Source: Prochlorococcus sp. AG-347-K18
Lineage (GTDB): Bacteria; Cyanobacteriota; Cyanobacteriia; PCC-6307; Cyanobiaceae
NCBI GenBank assembly: GCA_003281365.1
Contig: QCCF01000005.1
Coordinates: 1-64,000, forward strand
Direction: 5' to 3'
DNA: 64,000 bases
The position numbers and the translations under genes are program-made. The notes below the pieces were generated by a model. The model saw nothing but the letters and a program-made list of their open reading frames with translations. It did not search any database and was not told the DNA's origin. This document shows, in pieces, positions 49,684 to 59,181 of this stretch. The stretch's first letter is position 1. Every line of letters begins with the position of its first letter.

Positions 49684-50301
49684 TTGCATAAAATTGGGCT
49701 TATAGACTACGGGATGGGTAATATTCATTCTGTTACAAAATCTCTAGAAAGTCTTGGAGAGGAAATATTATTAATCAAAAATTTTAATGATACAAGGGAT
49801 TGTAAGGCAGTAATACTTCCAGGGGTTGGATCATTTGATCCCGCGATGAATAATCTCGTAAATTCTGACTTAATAAATGATTTGAAAAAATGGATTAAAA
49901 CTGGGAAGTCTTTTTTAGGGATTTGTTTAGGTTTGCAACTTCTTTTTGAATCAAGTGATGAAGGAAAAGTTCAAGGACTAGGAATTCTAAAAGGAAAAAT
50001 AAAAAAAATACCTTATATAATTGATCAAAGAATTCCACATATGGGTTGGTGCCAACTTTTATCTACAAAGCCAAATACTTTATTACACTCAAGAGAATTA
50101 AATAATTGGGTCTATTTTGTCCATTCCTATCATGCAATACCAGATGACTTTAATATCATTGCAGCTCAGGTTAATTATGGTAATGAAAAACTGACAGCGA
50201 TAATAGAGAATGAGAATTTGTTAGCTTGTCAATTTCATCCAGAAAAATCTGGCAAAACCGGAGATAAGCTTTTAAGAAGATGGCTAAGTAATATTCAATA
50301 A
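49684..50301 (+). CDS. hisH: Imidazole glycerol phosphate synthase, glutaminase subunit HisH
   Basis: Delivers ammonia to HisF in histidine synthesis. The 205-residue protein is a class I amidotransferase with IDYGMGNIHSV at its start, GVGSFDPAM, nucleophile Cys in GICLGLQLLFE (C81) and the His-Pro-Glu in CQFHPEKSG (about 186). The start is TTG at 49684; the conserved IGLIDYGMGN follows within a few residues and no ATG is available. Confidence 0.95.
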   Translation: MHKIGLIDYGMGNIHSVTKSLESLGEEILLIKNFNDTRDCKAVILPGVGSFDPAMNNLVNSDLINDLKKWIKTGKSFLGICLGLQLLFESSDEGKVQGLGILKGKIKKIPYIIDQRIPHMGWCQLLSTKPNTLLHSRELNNWVYFVHSYHAIPDDFNIIAAQVNYGNEKLTAIIENENLLACQFHPEKSGKTGDKLLRRWLSNIQ

Positions 50302-50311
50302 CTTTTTACGG

Positions 50312-50911
50312 ATGAAGACAAATTTAAGATTAATAGGCGGTAAAAGACTTCAAAGTCCAGATAATATCCATACAAGACCTACAACTTTGAGAGTAAGAGA
50401 GGCTATTTTTAATATTTTAAATAATAGAGTTCAAAATAGTAACTGGTTAGATTTGTTTAGCGGAACAGGTGCCGTATCTTGTGAGGCATATAATCATGGG
50501 GCAAGTAAAATTATTGCAATTGAAAGAAATAAAAATAACTCAAAAATTTGTTTAAAAAATTTACTTTCATTGCAAGATATAGAAAATAGAAAAAATGATT
50601 TTGAAGTTATTTGTAAAGACGTTTTGAACTGGACTAAACCAAATTACGAGAGGAATTCATCATCTAAAGTTATAGATTTAAGCAAATTAAAATTTGATTT
50701 TGTTTATTTAGATCCCCCATATGATCTGAATTGCTATGAATTAGTTTTGAATCAAATATTTAATTGTAATTTCTTGAAAAAAGACTCTGTCGTTATTTGT
50801 GAACATTCTCCAAACATATTCATCAAAAAAAGTACTTTATGGGAAACTGTGGATGTTAGAGAATATGGACAATCAAGGTTAACATTTTTAATCAATGTCC
50901 AGCATACCTGA
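50312..50911 (+). CDS. rsmD: RsmD-type 16S rRNA guanine(966)-N2 methyltransferase
   Basis: A 199-residue SAM-dependent methyltransferase. Seen: [32 protein letters not shown] at the start (family hallmark), SAM-binding [19 protein letters not shown] (about 46), and the catalytic Asp-Pro-Pro-Tyr in [10 protein letters not shown] (about 133). The 3' end overlaps petG on the other strand by 24 bases. Confidence 0.93.
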   Translation: MKTNLRLIGGKRLQSPDNIHTRPTTLRVREAIFNILNNRVQNSNWLDLFSGTGAVSCEAYNHGASKIIAIERNKNNSKICLKNLLSLQDIENRKNDFEVICKDVLNWTKPNYERNSSSKVIDLSKLKFDFVYLDPPYDLNCYELVLNQIFNCNFLKKDSVVICEHSPNIFIKKSTLWETVDVREYGQSRLTFLINVQHT

Positions 50912-51007
50912 ACCTCTTCTGTATTGATTCCAAGCACTTACGAATAATCCAAGAAGAGTAATAGGTACCAACCCTAAAACAATTCCACATAGAAGAGGCT
51001 CTATCAT
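50888..51007 (-). CDS. petG: Cytochrome b6f complex subunit V, PetG
   Basis: A 39-residue single-helix subunit required for b6f assembly. It begins [15 protein letters not shown] and has the family-typical [16 protein letters not shown]. The start is ATG at 51007, fixed by family length; the frame stays open to 51133, but the added 42 residues are Lys/Asp-rich, lie over the cytochrome gene and do not belong to PetG. The last 24 bases overlap rsmD tail to tail, so the two transcripts are antisense there. Confidence 0.95.
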   Translation of the reverse strand: MIEPLLCGIVLGLVPITLLGLFVSAWNQYRRGSGMLDID

Positions 51008-51062
51008 TTTTTTGACTTTTTTAAAATTCTTATTCACAATTGTTACATAGAGATTATTTTTT

Positions 51063-51446
51063 GTGTCAACATCTTCATCATCTGCAGCAGAAAAAGACCT
51101 TAAAAGAGACTTCTTGAAAAAGTCTATTATCATTTTTGTTGTTTTTTTGATAGGTCTTTCGATATTTTTTTTAAAAAATTATGAAAATAATAACTATATT
51201 ATTGAAACTCTAGCTCTTGATGGATCGGCTAAAGAGGGGGATGCTCTTTTTAAGATAAATTGTGTCGGATGTCATGGAATTACTGCAAGAGGATTAGTAG
51301 GACCAGACTTACACTCAGTAACTCAACGTTTGAATGACAAAGAAATAATAAATCAAGTTACTGGTGGCCTCACTCCTCCCATGCCAAGTTTTGAAATTGA
51401 TTCTGAAAGCATGTCAAATTTATTAAAGTATCTACATACTCTTTAA
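51063..51446 (+). CDS. Membrane-anchored class I cytochrome c (CytM-like)
   Basis: A 127-residue cytochrome with an N-terminal hydrophobic helix (about 20-38, uncleaved anchor or signal) and one heme site CVGCH (C67, C70, H71). The sixth ligand is probably Met in LTPPMPSF (about 109). This resembles cytochrome cM, a small membrane-anchored form found in cyanobacteria that may send electrons to oxidases. The start is GTG at 51063, 55 bases from divergent petG. The next gene's ATG overlaps the stop (TAATG). Confidence 0.85.
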   Translation: MSTSSSSAAEKDLKRDFLKKSIIIFVVFLIGLSIFFLKNYENNNYIIETLALDGSAKEGDALFKINCVGCHGITARGLVGPDLHSVTQRLNDKEIINQVTGGLTPPMPSFEIDSESMSNLLKYLHTL

Positions 51447-52195
51447 TGATTTTGGAGAAAATTTTTTCTAATTTAAAAATTATATTAGTTGAACCAAATG
51501 GCCCTATAAATGTAGGAAGTGTTGCGAGATTGTGCTCTAACTATGAAGTTGAAGAATTAAGAATTGTTTCTCCTAAATGCGATATATTTTCCTTAGAAGC
51601 AAAAAAAATGGCTCTTAAAGGTCAAAAATATCTTGATAAGTGTAAGATTTTTGATGATCTTGAAAAAGCAATTTTTGACTGTGATTTGGTTCTCGCATCT
51701 TCTGGAAGGGTTGACGTAAGTAAAGATTTATTTATTGAATCTTCTGAAGAAATATTTAACTGGATTTTAACTTTTAAAATAATCAGAAATTTAGCAATAA
51801 TATTTGGAAGAGAAGACAGAGGTTTAACTAATGATGAATTACTTCTGGCAAATAAGATATTTAATATTCCAACTTCTAGGAATAATCCTTCTTTAAATCT
51901 TTCTCACGCAGTTTCAATAGTTTTGTATGAATTAAATAAGACTTCTAAGTCGAATTTCAAAAAGGATTCTGAAGTTTTTAATCTTGCATCATCAAAGCAA
52001 ATACATGATTCATTTGTTGAGATAGAGGAATTGCTTTTGAAGGTTGGATATCTTTTAAAACATACCTCCAAGGCAAAAATAGGTAAATTTAAAAGTTACT
52101 TACATAGAGCAAACACATCTATGCATGAAATGAATGTCTTAAGAGGTATTGTCCATCAAATAAACTGGTTTTTGAAGAATTCAAAAAGAAATTAG
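51446..52195 (+). CDS. SpoU-class tRNA/rRNA 2'-O-methyltransferase, TrmJ-like
   Basis: A 249-residue SPOUT methyltransferase. Seen: IILVEPNGPINVGSVARLCSNY (about 12; the N-terminal Arg/Asn motif), IIFGREDRGLTNDEL (motif 2) and SLNLSHAVSIVLYEL (motif 3), which make the knotted SAM site. This pattern fits TrmJ, which modifies position 32 of tRNAs, but another RNA target is possible. Its ATG overlaps the last base of the cytochrome stop, so translation is coupled. No clear promoter lies before it. Confidence 0.88.
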   Translation: MILEKIFSNLKIILVEPNGPINVGSVARLCSNYEVEELRIVSPKCDIFSLEAKKMALKGQKYLDKCKIFDDLEKAIFDCDLVLASSGRVDVSKDLFIESSEEIFNWILTFKIIRNLAIIFGREDRGLTNDELLLANKIFNIPTSRNNPSLNLSHAVSIVLYELNKTSKSNFKKDSEVFNLASSKQIHDSFVEIEELLLKVGYLLKHTSKAKIGKFKSYLHRANTSMHEMNVLRGIVHQINWFLKNSKRN

Positions 52196-52316
52196 GAACG
52201 AATAAATTAAGAAAGAATTTATTGCGTTGCATTTTTAATTTGATAAGGATATTTACTAAAAACATTTTCTGAAGTAGCATCTATTGATTATTTGAATATC
52301 ATTGAAAACTAAAACT

Positions 52317-53405
52317 GTGACTACAACAAAGAAAAGAAGAGTTTTCCCTTTTACAGCTGTAATTGGTCAAGAAGAAATGAAATTAGCACTCTTATTAAAT
52401 GTTATTGATCCAAGAATTGGAGGAGTGATGATAATGGGAGACAGAGGGACTGGAAAGTCAACAACAATTAGAGCCTTGGCTGATTTGTTGCCAGCTATTG
52501 ACGTAGTTAAAGATGATCCATACAACAGTTCCTTAATTGATCCTGATTTACAGAGCAAAGAAGTTTTGGAAAAAATTGTTCAAGGAGAAAATTTAGAGAG
52601 TATTCAAAAACAAGTCCCCATGGTTGATTTGCCATTAGGGGCTACTGAAGACAGACTTTGTGGAACTATTGATATAGAGAAAGCTTTGAGTGAAGGTGTT
52701 AAGGCATTTGAACCAGGCTTATTAGCAAAAGCTAATAGAGGTTTACTATATGTTGATGAAGTGAATTTACTTGATGATCATTTAGTTGATGTACTTTTAG
52801 ATTCCGCTGCCTCTGGATGGAATACTGTTGAGAGGGAGGGGGTATCAGTTCGACACCCTGCGAGGTTTGTCCTAATTGGATCAGGCAATCCAGAAGAAGG
52901 TGAATTAAGGCCTCAACTATTGGATAGGTTTGGAATGAGTGTTGAGGTCAAAACAGTAAGAGATGCTGAATTAAGAGTTCAAGTAGTGGATCAAAGAACT
53001 TCTTTTGATGATAATCCTGATAAGTTTTCATTGAGTGTTGAGAAGCAACAGGATGAACTTCAACAAAAGGTTGTTAAGGCACAAGAATTATTAAATTCTG
53101 TCCAAATGGATGATGACCTTAGATTGAATATTTCAGCAATCTGTGGAGAACTTGATGTTGATGGTTTACGTGGAGATATTGTTACAAATCGATCAGCAAG
53201 GGCAATTGCAGCCTTTGAGGGTAGAACTGAAGTAAGTGAAGATGACATAGCTAGGGTTATTTCTTGTTCTTTAAGACATAGATTAAGAAAAGATCCTTTA
53301 GAACAAGTTGATTCCGGTGAAAGAGTTATACAAGCATTTTGTAAAGTTTTTGATTTAGATGAAAAAGAAAATCTTTCAAAATTCCAATTATCTGCAGAAG
53401 CTTAA
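52317..53405 (+). CDS. chlI: Magnesium chelatase subunit ChlI
   Basis: The AAA+ motor of Mg-chelatase, which with ChlD and ChlH inserts Mg into protoporphyrin IX at the first step committed to chlorophyll. Seen: [17 protein letters not shown], Walker [10 protein letters not shown] (about 41), [16 protein letters not shown] as Walker B, and [10 protein letters not shown], all at the family-typical places. Start chosen as GTG 52317 (362 residues); a TTG at 52302 adds five residues and is possible. ruvC follows after five bases. The gap before it (52196-52301) holds no gene. Confidence 0.96.
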   Translation: MTTTKKRRVFPFTAVIGQEEMKLALLLNVIDPRIGGVMIMGDRGTGKSTTIRALADLLPAIDVVKDDPYNSSLIDPDLQSKEVLEKIVQGENLESIQKQVPMVDLPLGATEDRLCGTIDIEKALSEGVKAFEPGLLAKANRGLLYVDEVNLLDDHLVDVLLDSAASGWNTVEREGVSVRHPARFVLIGSGNPEEGELRPQLLDRFGMSVEVKTVRDAELRVQVVDQRTSFDDNPDKFSLSVEKQQDELQQKVVKAQELLNSVQMDDDLRLNISAICGELDVDGLRGDIVTNRSARAIAAFEGRTEVSEDDIARVISCSLRHRLRKDPLEQVDSGERVIQAFCKVFDLDEKENLSKFQLSAEA

Positions 53406-53410
53406 TTACA

Positions 53411-53884
53411 GTGAGAATAATTGGGATTGATCCTGGATTAGCAAGAGTCGGATATGGAATTATTGAAATAGAAAATGAGAAAAAGACATTGTTAGATTGT
53501 GGCATTATTGAGACAGGTAAAGATAAAAAAGAAGAAGATAGACTTTATGAAATATTCAAAGATCTTAATGAATTAATAAATTATTGGAATCCAGATGTAG
53601 CGGCGGTAGAAAAATTTTTCTTTTATAGATCAAGTACTACTATTAGCGTTGTTCAGTCTAGAGGAGTGATTATGATGGTATTGGCTTCAAAAAAAATTCC
53701 TGTTAGTGAATATGCTCCTGCACAGATAAAATTAACTATTGCAGGGTCTGGAAAAGCATCTAAGAAAGAAGTTCTTGAGGCTGTTATGAATGACTTAGAA
53801 CTTGACAATCCTCCAAAACCTGATGATTCAGCAGATGCATTGGCAATAGCACTCACAAAACTTAATGAGGAAGGTTTTAACTGA
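53411..53884 (+). CDS. ruvC: Holliday junction resolvase RuvC
   Basis: Nicks Holliday junctions in repair with RuvAB. The 157-residue protein has the catalytic Asp in [14 protein letters not shown] (D7), Glu in [15 protein letters not shown] (about 67) and Asp in [12 protein letters not shown] near the end, so all acidic residues are present. The start is GTG at 53411. It follows chlI by five bases and is followed by the cyclo-ligase gene after nine bases. Confidence 0.96.
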   Translation: MRIIGIDPGLARVGYGIIEIENEKKTLLDCGIIETGKDKKEEDRLYEIFKDLNELINYWNPDVAAVEKFFFYRSSTTISVVQSRGVIMMVLASKKIPVSEYAPAQIKLTIAGSGKASKKEVLEAVMNDLELDNPPKPDDSADALAIALTKLNEEGFN

Positions 53885-53893
53885 ATATTCAAT

Positions 53894-54451
53894 ATGACTA
53901 TCTTTGAAAAAAAGAAAATAGAGAGGGAAACTTTTAGAAAACTTAGAGATAAAAATTCTTTTAGTCAAAGAGAAAATGTAGAAAAGAATGTAAAAATATA
54001 TGTTGATTCATTTATTAAGGAATATAAGAATATTCGTTATATGGCTATATATTGGCCACTTAAAAATGAAGTAGATATAAGAAGTCTTAAGGGAAGGATT
54101 TCTTTGGCTTTGCCGAAGTGTAAAAATAAAAAAGAGATGTTATTTTACCCATGGGATGAAAACCCTCTCATAAAAGATTCTGAGGGGATACTAAGTCCAA
54201 ATAATTCTTTTTCATTAAGCTATGAGCAGATAAGTATGATTTTCGTTCCATGTCTTTCTGTGGATAAAAATTTAATAAGATTAGGTTATGGAGGAGGTTA
54301 TTTTGATAAATTAAGGAGAGATAAAAATTGGAGGAATGTTCCATGCATAGGAGTATTAACCTCAAATTGTGTAAGCAAGACTCCATTAACTAGAGCTGAG
54401 TGGGATATTCCCTTATCAGGCTTTATCACAGAAAAAGAAATCTTTGTATAA
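53894..54451 (+). CDS. 5-formyltetrahydrofolate cyclo-ligase
   Basis: Converts 5-formyl-THF to 5,10-methenyl-THF, so that folate stored as an inhibitor is returned to use. The 185-residue protein has IERETFRKLRDKNSFSQRE at its start, YWPLKNEVDIR, and the ATP-binding RLGYGGGYFDKLRRD (about 131), the signature of the family. Close spacing to ruvC (nine bases) suggests an operon. Confidence 0.92.
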   Translation: MTIFEKKKIERETFRKLRDKNSFSQRENVEKNVKIYVDSFIKEYKNIRYMAIYWPLKNEVDIRSLKGRISLALPKCKNKKEMLFYPWDENPLIKDSEGILSPNNSFSLSYEQISMIFVPCLSVDKNLIRLGYGGGYFDKLRRDKNWRNVPCIGVLTSNCVSKTPLTRAEWDIPLSGFITEKEIFV

Positions 54452-54491
54452 TAAGAGACTTACAAGTGGTTTATTAATAGTTCTTTAAAAA

Positions 54492-54917
54492 ATGGAAAAT
54501 CTAAAAGAATACAATAACTTATCAAAATTAGTAGAAAAGTTGAAGAAATCAGAAGATCCTAAAAGAAAATATGAATACATTTTGTGGTTAGGAAAAAAAT
54601 TGAAAGAACCAAATAGAACCCTCTTTGTCGAAGAAAATAAGGTTAAGGGATGCGTTTCAGAAGTTTTTGTAAAGGCTAATATTAAAGGCGGCAAATTATT
54701 TTGGGAAGGATATTCTGATGCACTAATAACAAAGGGTTTATTGGCATTTCTAATTACTGGATTAAATGAATTAACACCTAATGAGGTTGTTAAAGTAAAT
54801 AAGAAATTTATAGAAGATACAGGTCTAAAAGCAAGTTTGACCCCCTCTCGATCAAATGGTTTCCTTAACATACTTTTGAAAATGCAGTCTCAAGCAAATG
54901 CATTTTTGGAGGTCTAA
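54492..54917 (+). CDS. sufE: SufE iron-sulfur assembly sulfur acceptor
   Basis: Accepts sulfane from the cysteine desulfurase SufS and passes it on for iron-sulfur cluster assembly, heavily used by photosystem I. The 141-residue protein has the active Cys in VKGCVSEVFV (C54), FWEGYSDALITKGL and the C-terminal RSNGFLNILLKM, matching SufE. The start is ATG at 54492. It lies 40 bases after the cyclo-ligase gene. Confidence 0.94.
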   Translation: MENLKEYNNLSKLVEKLKKSEDPKRKYEYILWLGKKLKEPNRTLFVEENKVKGCVSEVFVKANIKGGKLFWEGYSDALITKGLLAFLITGLNELTPNEVVKVNKKFIEDTGLKASLTPSRSNGFLNILLKMQSQANAFLEV

Positions 54918-54953
54918 TAATATAAAATTAAATTCAAAGTCAAAGTAATAAAA

Positions 54954-56255
54954 ATGAGAAAATGTAAAGTTGGTATTGTAGGTTTTGGTACTGTTGGTTC
55001 AGGAATTTATAGAATATTAAGTTCTGAAGCGGATTCACATCCCATTCTAAAAGAAATAGAAATTTCAAAAATAGCAGTTAAAGACCTTAGTAAAAAAAGA
55101 GATATTCAGCTAGATAATAATCTATTAACCGATGATCCATTTGATTTAATTAATGACCCCACTATAGATGTAATTGTTGAAGTAATGGGAGGGGTTGATT
55201 TAGCGAAAGATATTATTCTGCAATCATTAAAATCAGGTAAATCTGTTGTTACAGCAAATAAAGCAGTTATTGCAAGATATGGAGAAGAAATATACAAAAC
55301 TGCTGCTAGAGAAAGAGTATATATATTGTCAGAGGCGGCTGTCTGTGGAGGGATTCCAATAATTGAACCCTTAAAAAGATCATTAAAAAGTAATAGTATA
55401 AAAAAAATGGTTGGAATAATAAATGGCACAACAAATTTTATTCTTTCAAAGATGGCAAATGAAAAAGCTGATTATAAGGAAACCTTAAAATTAGCTCAAA
55501 CCCTTGGATATGCAGAATTAGACCCAACGGCAGATGTTGAGGGACATGATGCCGCGGATAAGATTTCTATTCTTAGTGAACTTGCATTTGGAGGGAAGAT
55601 CAAAAGAGATGAGATACATTCAGAGGGCATTAGTAAAATTAATCTAAAGGATATCGAATATGCCAATAAATTAGGATTTGAAATAAAACTTCTGGCGCTC
55701 TCTGAAAGGCAAGAAATCGATAGTAATGATTCACTCGCTTTGAATATTTGGGTTGGCCCCTCCTTGATTCCAAAATCTCATCCATTAGCAACAGTTATGG
55801 GAGTAAACAATGCCTTATTGATAGAGGCTGATCCTCTTGGAGAAATAATGTTTTATGGTCCAGGTGCTGGGAGTGGTCCAACTGCCGCATCAGTAGTATC
55901 AGACATATTAAATCTGCATGCAGAGTCTATAAAAAGTAATAAATTAATCGATCCATTATTATCTTTTGATTTCTGGAGAAACTGTCATATCAAAGGATCT
56001 TCAGAAATAAATAAAAAAAATTACCTTAGAATTATTTGTCTTGATAGTCCAGGAGTAATAGGAAAGATTGGAGATATTTTTGGAAATAATAATGTATCAA
56101 TCGAATCAATTGTTCAACTAGATGCAAGTGAAGATAAAGCCGAAATTGTTGTCATAACTCATGAAGTGAATAATGGGAATTTCGAGAAATCTAAAGATGA
56201 AATAAATTCGCTAAATGAAGTCAAAATTATTGCGAGTCAATTAAGTTGTATTTAA
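54954..56255 (+). CDS. hom: Homoserine dehydrogenase
   Basis: Reduces aspartate semialdehyde to homoserine for threonine and methionine. The 433-residue protein has the NAD(P)-binding VGIVGFGTVGSGIYRIL, VTANKAVIARYG, NGTTNFIL (about 157), AELDPTADVEGHDAADK and a C-terminal ACT domain (LDSPGVIGKIGDIFGNNNVSIESI, about 362) for feedback by threonine. All catalytic features are present. Confidence 0.96.
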   Translation: MRKCKVGIVGFGTVGSGIYRILSSEADSHPILKEIEISKIAVKDLSKKRDIQLDNNLLTDDPFDLINDPTIDVIVEVMGGVDLAKDIILQSLKSGKSVVTANKAVIARYGEEIYKTAARERVYILSEAAVCGGIPIIEPLKRSLKSNSIKKMVGIINGTTNFILSKMANEKADYKETLKLAQTLGYAELDPTADVEGHDAADKISILSELAFGGKIKRDEIHSEGISKINLKDIEYANKLGFEIKLLALSERQEIDSNDSLALNIWVGPSLIPKSHPLATVMGVNNALLIEADPLGEIMFYGPGAGSGPTAASVVSDILNLHAESIKSNKLIDPLLSFDFWRNCHIKGSSEINKKNYLRIICLDSPGVIGKIGDIFGNNNVSIESIVQLDASEDKAEIVVITHEVNNGNFEKSKDEINSLNEVKIIASQLSCI

Positions 56256-56325
56256 AATAATAGTTTGCAAATTTCTATATAGCTTGGTAAACCGAAGAAA
56301 GTAAGTGTTTAGTTTTAGCACCTTA

Positions 56326-56589
56326 ATGATTCATTCAAAACTTTTAGATAATAAAAATGAAAAAAAAAATTTAATTTGTTCTGAAAAACTATACAAAGGT
56401 GCTTGCGTAAAAATTAAAAATAGCAATAAGACTTTTCAAGTAATTGGCTTAAATGTAGGCAAAAAAATTTGCTGGGTAAGAGAATGGCCTTTTGCTTGTG
56501 ATTCTAAAAAAACATTTGCATTAGAAATAAGTCAAATAACCTTACAAATTTTTTGTTCAAATCATTACTTAGAACAATTTAATATTTAA
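56326..56589 (+). CDS. Small conserved protein of unknown function
   Basis: An 87-residue protein with no signal or membrane helix. It has a beta-rich, Cys-containing core (YKGACVKIKNSNKTFQVIGLN and KICWVREWPFACDSKKTFALEISQ), which could be an SH3-like barrel of the kind often found in cyanobacterial small proteins. The ATG at 56326 is preferred; a GTG at 56305 would add seven residues. It lies 70 bases after hom and five bases before the binding protein gene. Confidence 0.65.
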   Translation: MIHSKLLDNKNEKKNLICSEKLYKGACVKIKNSNKTFQVIGLNVGKKICWVREWPFACDSKKTFALEISQITLQIFCSNHYLEQFNI

Positions 56590-56594
56590 GAAAT

Positions 56595-58166
56595 ATGAAA
56601 CAAAAATTTCTTTTATCAATATTTATTATTTTAATTTCTTTCTTACAGAATTCTTGCGGTTCAAAAAGAATATCAAAAAAAATCACAGTAGCAAGTTCTG
56701 GGAAGATTGAATCTTTAGATCCAGCCAAAGCTAATACTCTTAAGGCTATTCAATTACTCAGTTCTCTAGGAGACACATTGTATGAATTAAATTCTAATGG
56801 AGAATTAATACCTGAATTGGCATCAGGGATGCCAGTTATTTCAAAGGACAAACTGAAGATAACTATCAATTTAAGAAAAAATGTTTTATTTCATGATGGA
56901 ACTTCATTTAATTCAAGTGCAATAAAATTTACTTTTGATAGATTTAAAAGAATTGGAACTATGAATTATATTTTAGGAAATAAGATTAAATCAATAGAAA
57001 CTCCAAGTGAATATACAGTCATAATAAATTTAAATAAACCATCAAGTTCATTAAATGGTTTACTTACCTCAGTAAATTTAACACCAATATCTCCCACATT
57101 TTATAAAGAATATTCTGATAAGTTTCTAAATGAAAAATTCGTTGGAACTGGTAAGTATGTTTTGACTAGTTTTTCCAATGCAGTTCAATTAATTGAACCG
57201 AATATGAATTATTGGGGTGATAAGCCTCTAAACAAGGGTATTAATTTTGTTGGATATTCAAATTCATCTTCACTTTTTGGGGCTTTAAAAAGTAAACAAA
57301 TTGATGTACTCTTGTCTAACTCAATTGATGATAGTCAGAGAAATAGTCTAAAAAATTTAAGTAAAAATAAAAAGTTTAATGAAGGGAATAGCCCTTTCAC
57401 GGAATTAAGTTTTATAAGTCTTAGAACTAATAATTATCCCTTAAATAATTTTAATTTAAGAATGGCTTTAGCAAAAAGTCTTAATAGAAAATTAATTAGT
57501 GAAAAAGTAAGTTACGGGTTAAGGGCACCATCAAGGTCAATTATTCCTCCAATATTAAAAAAAGACACCCAAGGTCTGTGGCCTAAATATGATTATTTAG
57601 AAGCTAGAAAGTTATTGCAAAAAGAAAATTATTGTAATGGAAACATACTTAAAATACCTCTTACTTATAGATCGAATGTACCGGCTGATAAACTTATCGC
57701 CCTGACATGGCAGCAAGAAATGAAAAGCTCCTTAAAAGATTGTCTTGATATTGAATTAAATGGGGTTGAATCTACAACTGTTTATAAGAATCTTAGTTTG
57801 GGAATTTATACAGCGGTTATTCTCGATTGGACTGGAGCTTATTCAGATCCAGAAGCCTATCTCACTCCACTTTTGAGTTGTGATGAGATAATTGATGGCA
57901 TATGTAAAAAAGGAGAATCAGTTTATAGCGGTAGTTTTTGGGGATCTAATAAAGTTGAAAGTTTATTTCTTGAAAGTGAAAAAATAAGTGGATCTAAAAG
58001 ATTAGATAAGCTTGTTGAAATTGAAAAAATAGCAGCAAATTCAATCCCTTACATTCCTATTTGGATATCCTCTCAAAAAGCATGGTCTCAAAATAAAATA
58101 TCAAAACCTATTTTTAATGGTGCAGGAATAATTTCATTGAGTGATCTCAAGTTTATTGATGAGTAG
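56595..58166 (+). CDS. Peptide ABC transporter substrate-binding lipoprotein (family 5)
   Basis: A 523-residue solute-binding protein of the DppA/OppA/NikA family. A lipoprotein signal peptide ends at lipobox LQNSC (Cys 21), placing it on the outer face of the plasma membrane. SLDPAKANTLKAIQLLSSLGDTLYEL and NLRKNVLFHDGTSFNSSAIKFTFDR are family-typical. Peptides, nickel or other small solutes are possible ligands. The stop overlaps the permease gene start by eight bases. Confidence 0.88.
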   Translation: MKQKFLLSIFIILISFLQNSCGSKRISKKITVASSGKIESLDPAKANTLKAIQLLSSLGDTLYELNSNGELIPELASGMPVISKDKLKITINLRKNVLFHDGTSFNSSAIKFTFDRFKRIGTMNYILGNKIKSIETPSEYTVIINLNKPSSSLNGLLTSVNLTPISPTFYKEYSDKFLNEKFVGTGKYVLTSFSNAVQLIEPNMNYWGDKPLNKGINFVGYSNSSSLFGALKSKQIDVLLSNSIDDSQRNSLKNLSKNKKFNEGNSPFTELSFISLRTNNYPLNNFNLRMALAKSLNRKLISEKVSYGLRAPSRSIIPPILKKDTQGLWPKYDYLEARKLLQKENYCNGNILKIPLTYRSNVPADKLIALTWQQEMKSSLKDCLDIELNGVESTTVYKNLSLGIYTAVILDWTGAYSDPEAYLTPLLSCDEIIDGICKKGESVYSGSFWGSNKVESLFLESEKISGSKRLDKLVEIEKIAANSIPYIPIWISSQKAWSQNKISKPIFNGAGIISLSDLKFIDE

Positions 58167-59181
58167 AAATTTAAATAAATTAATAAATTATTCGTTATTA
58201 AAAATTGCATTAATACCAATAATGTTATGGATAATTTCTTCATTAGTGTTTATTTTATTAAGGGTTGCCCCAGGCGATCCTGTTGATGCCATTCTTGGAT
58301 CAGGTGCAGATGAGGTTTCAAGAGATTTTCTAAGAAATAAATTGGGGCTAAATGAACCTTTGATAAATCAATATTTTTCCTATATTAACGATATATTGCA
58401 CTTAGATTTTGGCCAGTCAATTAGTACTCAAGAGCCAGTTCTAAATATTATTCTTAAGTCATTACCTGCAAGTCTTGAACTTGGTTTCTTTTCAATATTA
58501 AGTGCCATACTAATTGGTTTCCCACTGGGATTTATAGGGGTAAGAAACAGAGGTAAAAAGTCTGACTATACTGTCAGAATATTTGGAATTGCCACCTATG
58601 CAATACCCCCGTTTTGGGGGGCAATGTTAGCGCAATTACTATTTTCTGTGTATTTTAATATTTTCCCAATTGGTGGAAGGGTTTCAATTTTTCAGCAACA
58701 ACCTCAAATTACAGGTTTTCTAGTTATAGATAGTATTCTTTCAAATAATATTATTGCTTTAAAAGATAGTCTTTATCATCTCTTGCTTCCTTCGATTACC
58801 CTTGGTTTTCTCTTAAGTGGTATATTCAGCCGTTCATTAAGAGCAAATTTGGAAAAGACATTTAAAAGTGATTATGTAAATGCCGCTATATGTAGAGGAA
58901 TAACGATGAAAAAAATTTTTTTAAATCATTCTTTGCCTAATGCTCTATTGCCTATAGTCACTATTTCTGGATTAACAATGGCTTCATTAGCAGGCGGTGC
59001 ATTATTGTTTGAAGTAACCTTCTCATGGCCAGGTATTGCCTTAAGATTACATGAAGCGATTTCTCAGAGAGACTATACCTTAGTTCAAGGTATTGTAATT
59101 TTTACTTCTATGTTAATAGTTTCTTTAAATCTCTTTGTGGATATTTTAATTGCCTATTTAGATCCAAGAATAGAGTACTAA
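58159..59181 (+). CDS. ABC transporter permease, DppB family
   Basis: A 340-residue inner membrane permease with about six hydrophobic helices. The Dpp/Opp-type signature lies in LRVAPGDPVDAILGSGA (about 36) and the ATPase-docking EAA-like loop AAICRGITMKKIFLNHSLPNALLPI. The ATG at 58159 overlaps the stop of the binding protein gene; a GTG at 58141 would add six residues. A second permease (DppC) and ATPases are not next to it. It overlaps the convergent DUF1400 gene by four bases. Confidence 0.88.
   Translation: MSRNLNKLINYSLLKIALIPIMLWIISSLVFILLRVAPGDPVDAILGSGADEVSRDFLRNKLGLNEPLINQYFSYINDILHLDFGQSISTQEPVLNIILKSLPASLELGFFSILSAILIGFPLGFIGVRNRGKKSDYTVRIFGIATYAIPPFWGAMLAQLLFSVYFNIFPIGGRVSIFQQQPQITGFLVIDSILSNNIIALKDSLYHLLLPSITLGFLLSGIFSRSLRANLEKTFKSDYVNAAICRGITMKKIFLNHSLPNALLPIVTISGLTMASLAGGALLFEVTFSWPGIALRLHEAISQRDYTLVQGIVIFTSMLIVSLNLFVDILIAYLDPRIEY

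Noticed and set aside
51008-51133. Open frame extending petG upstream by 42 codons
   Set aside because: PetG is a 37-39 residue protein; the extension is charged, overlaps the divergent cytochrome c start and is not known in the family.
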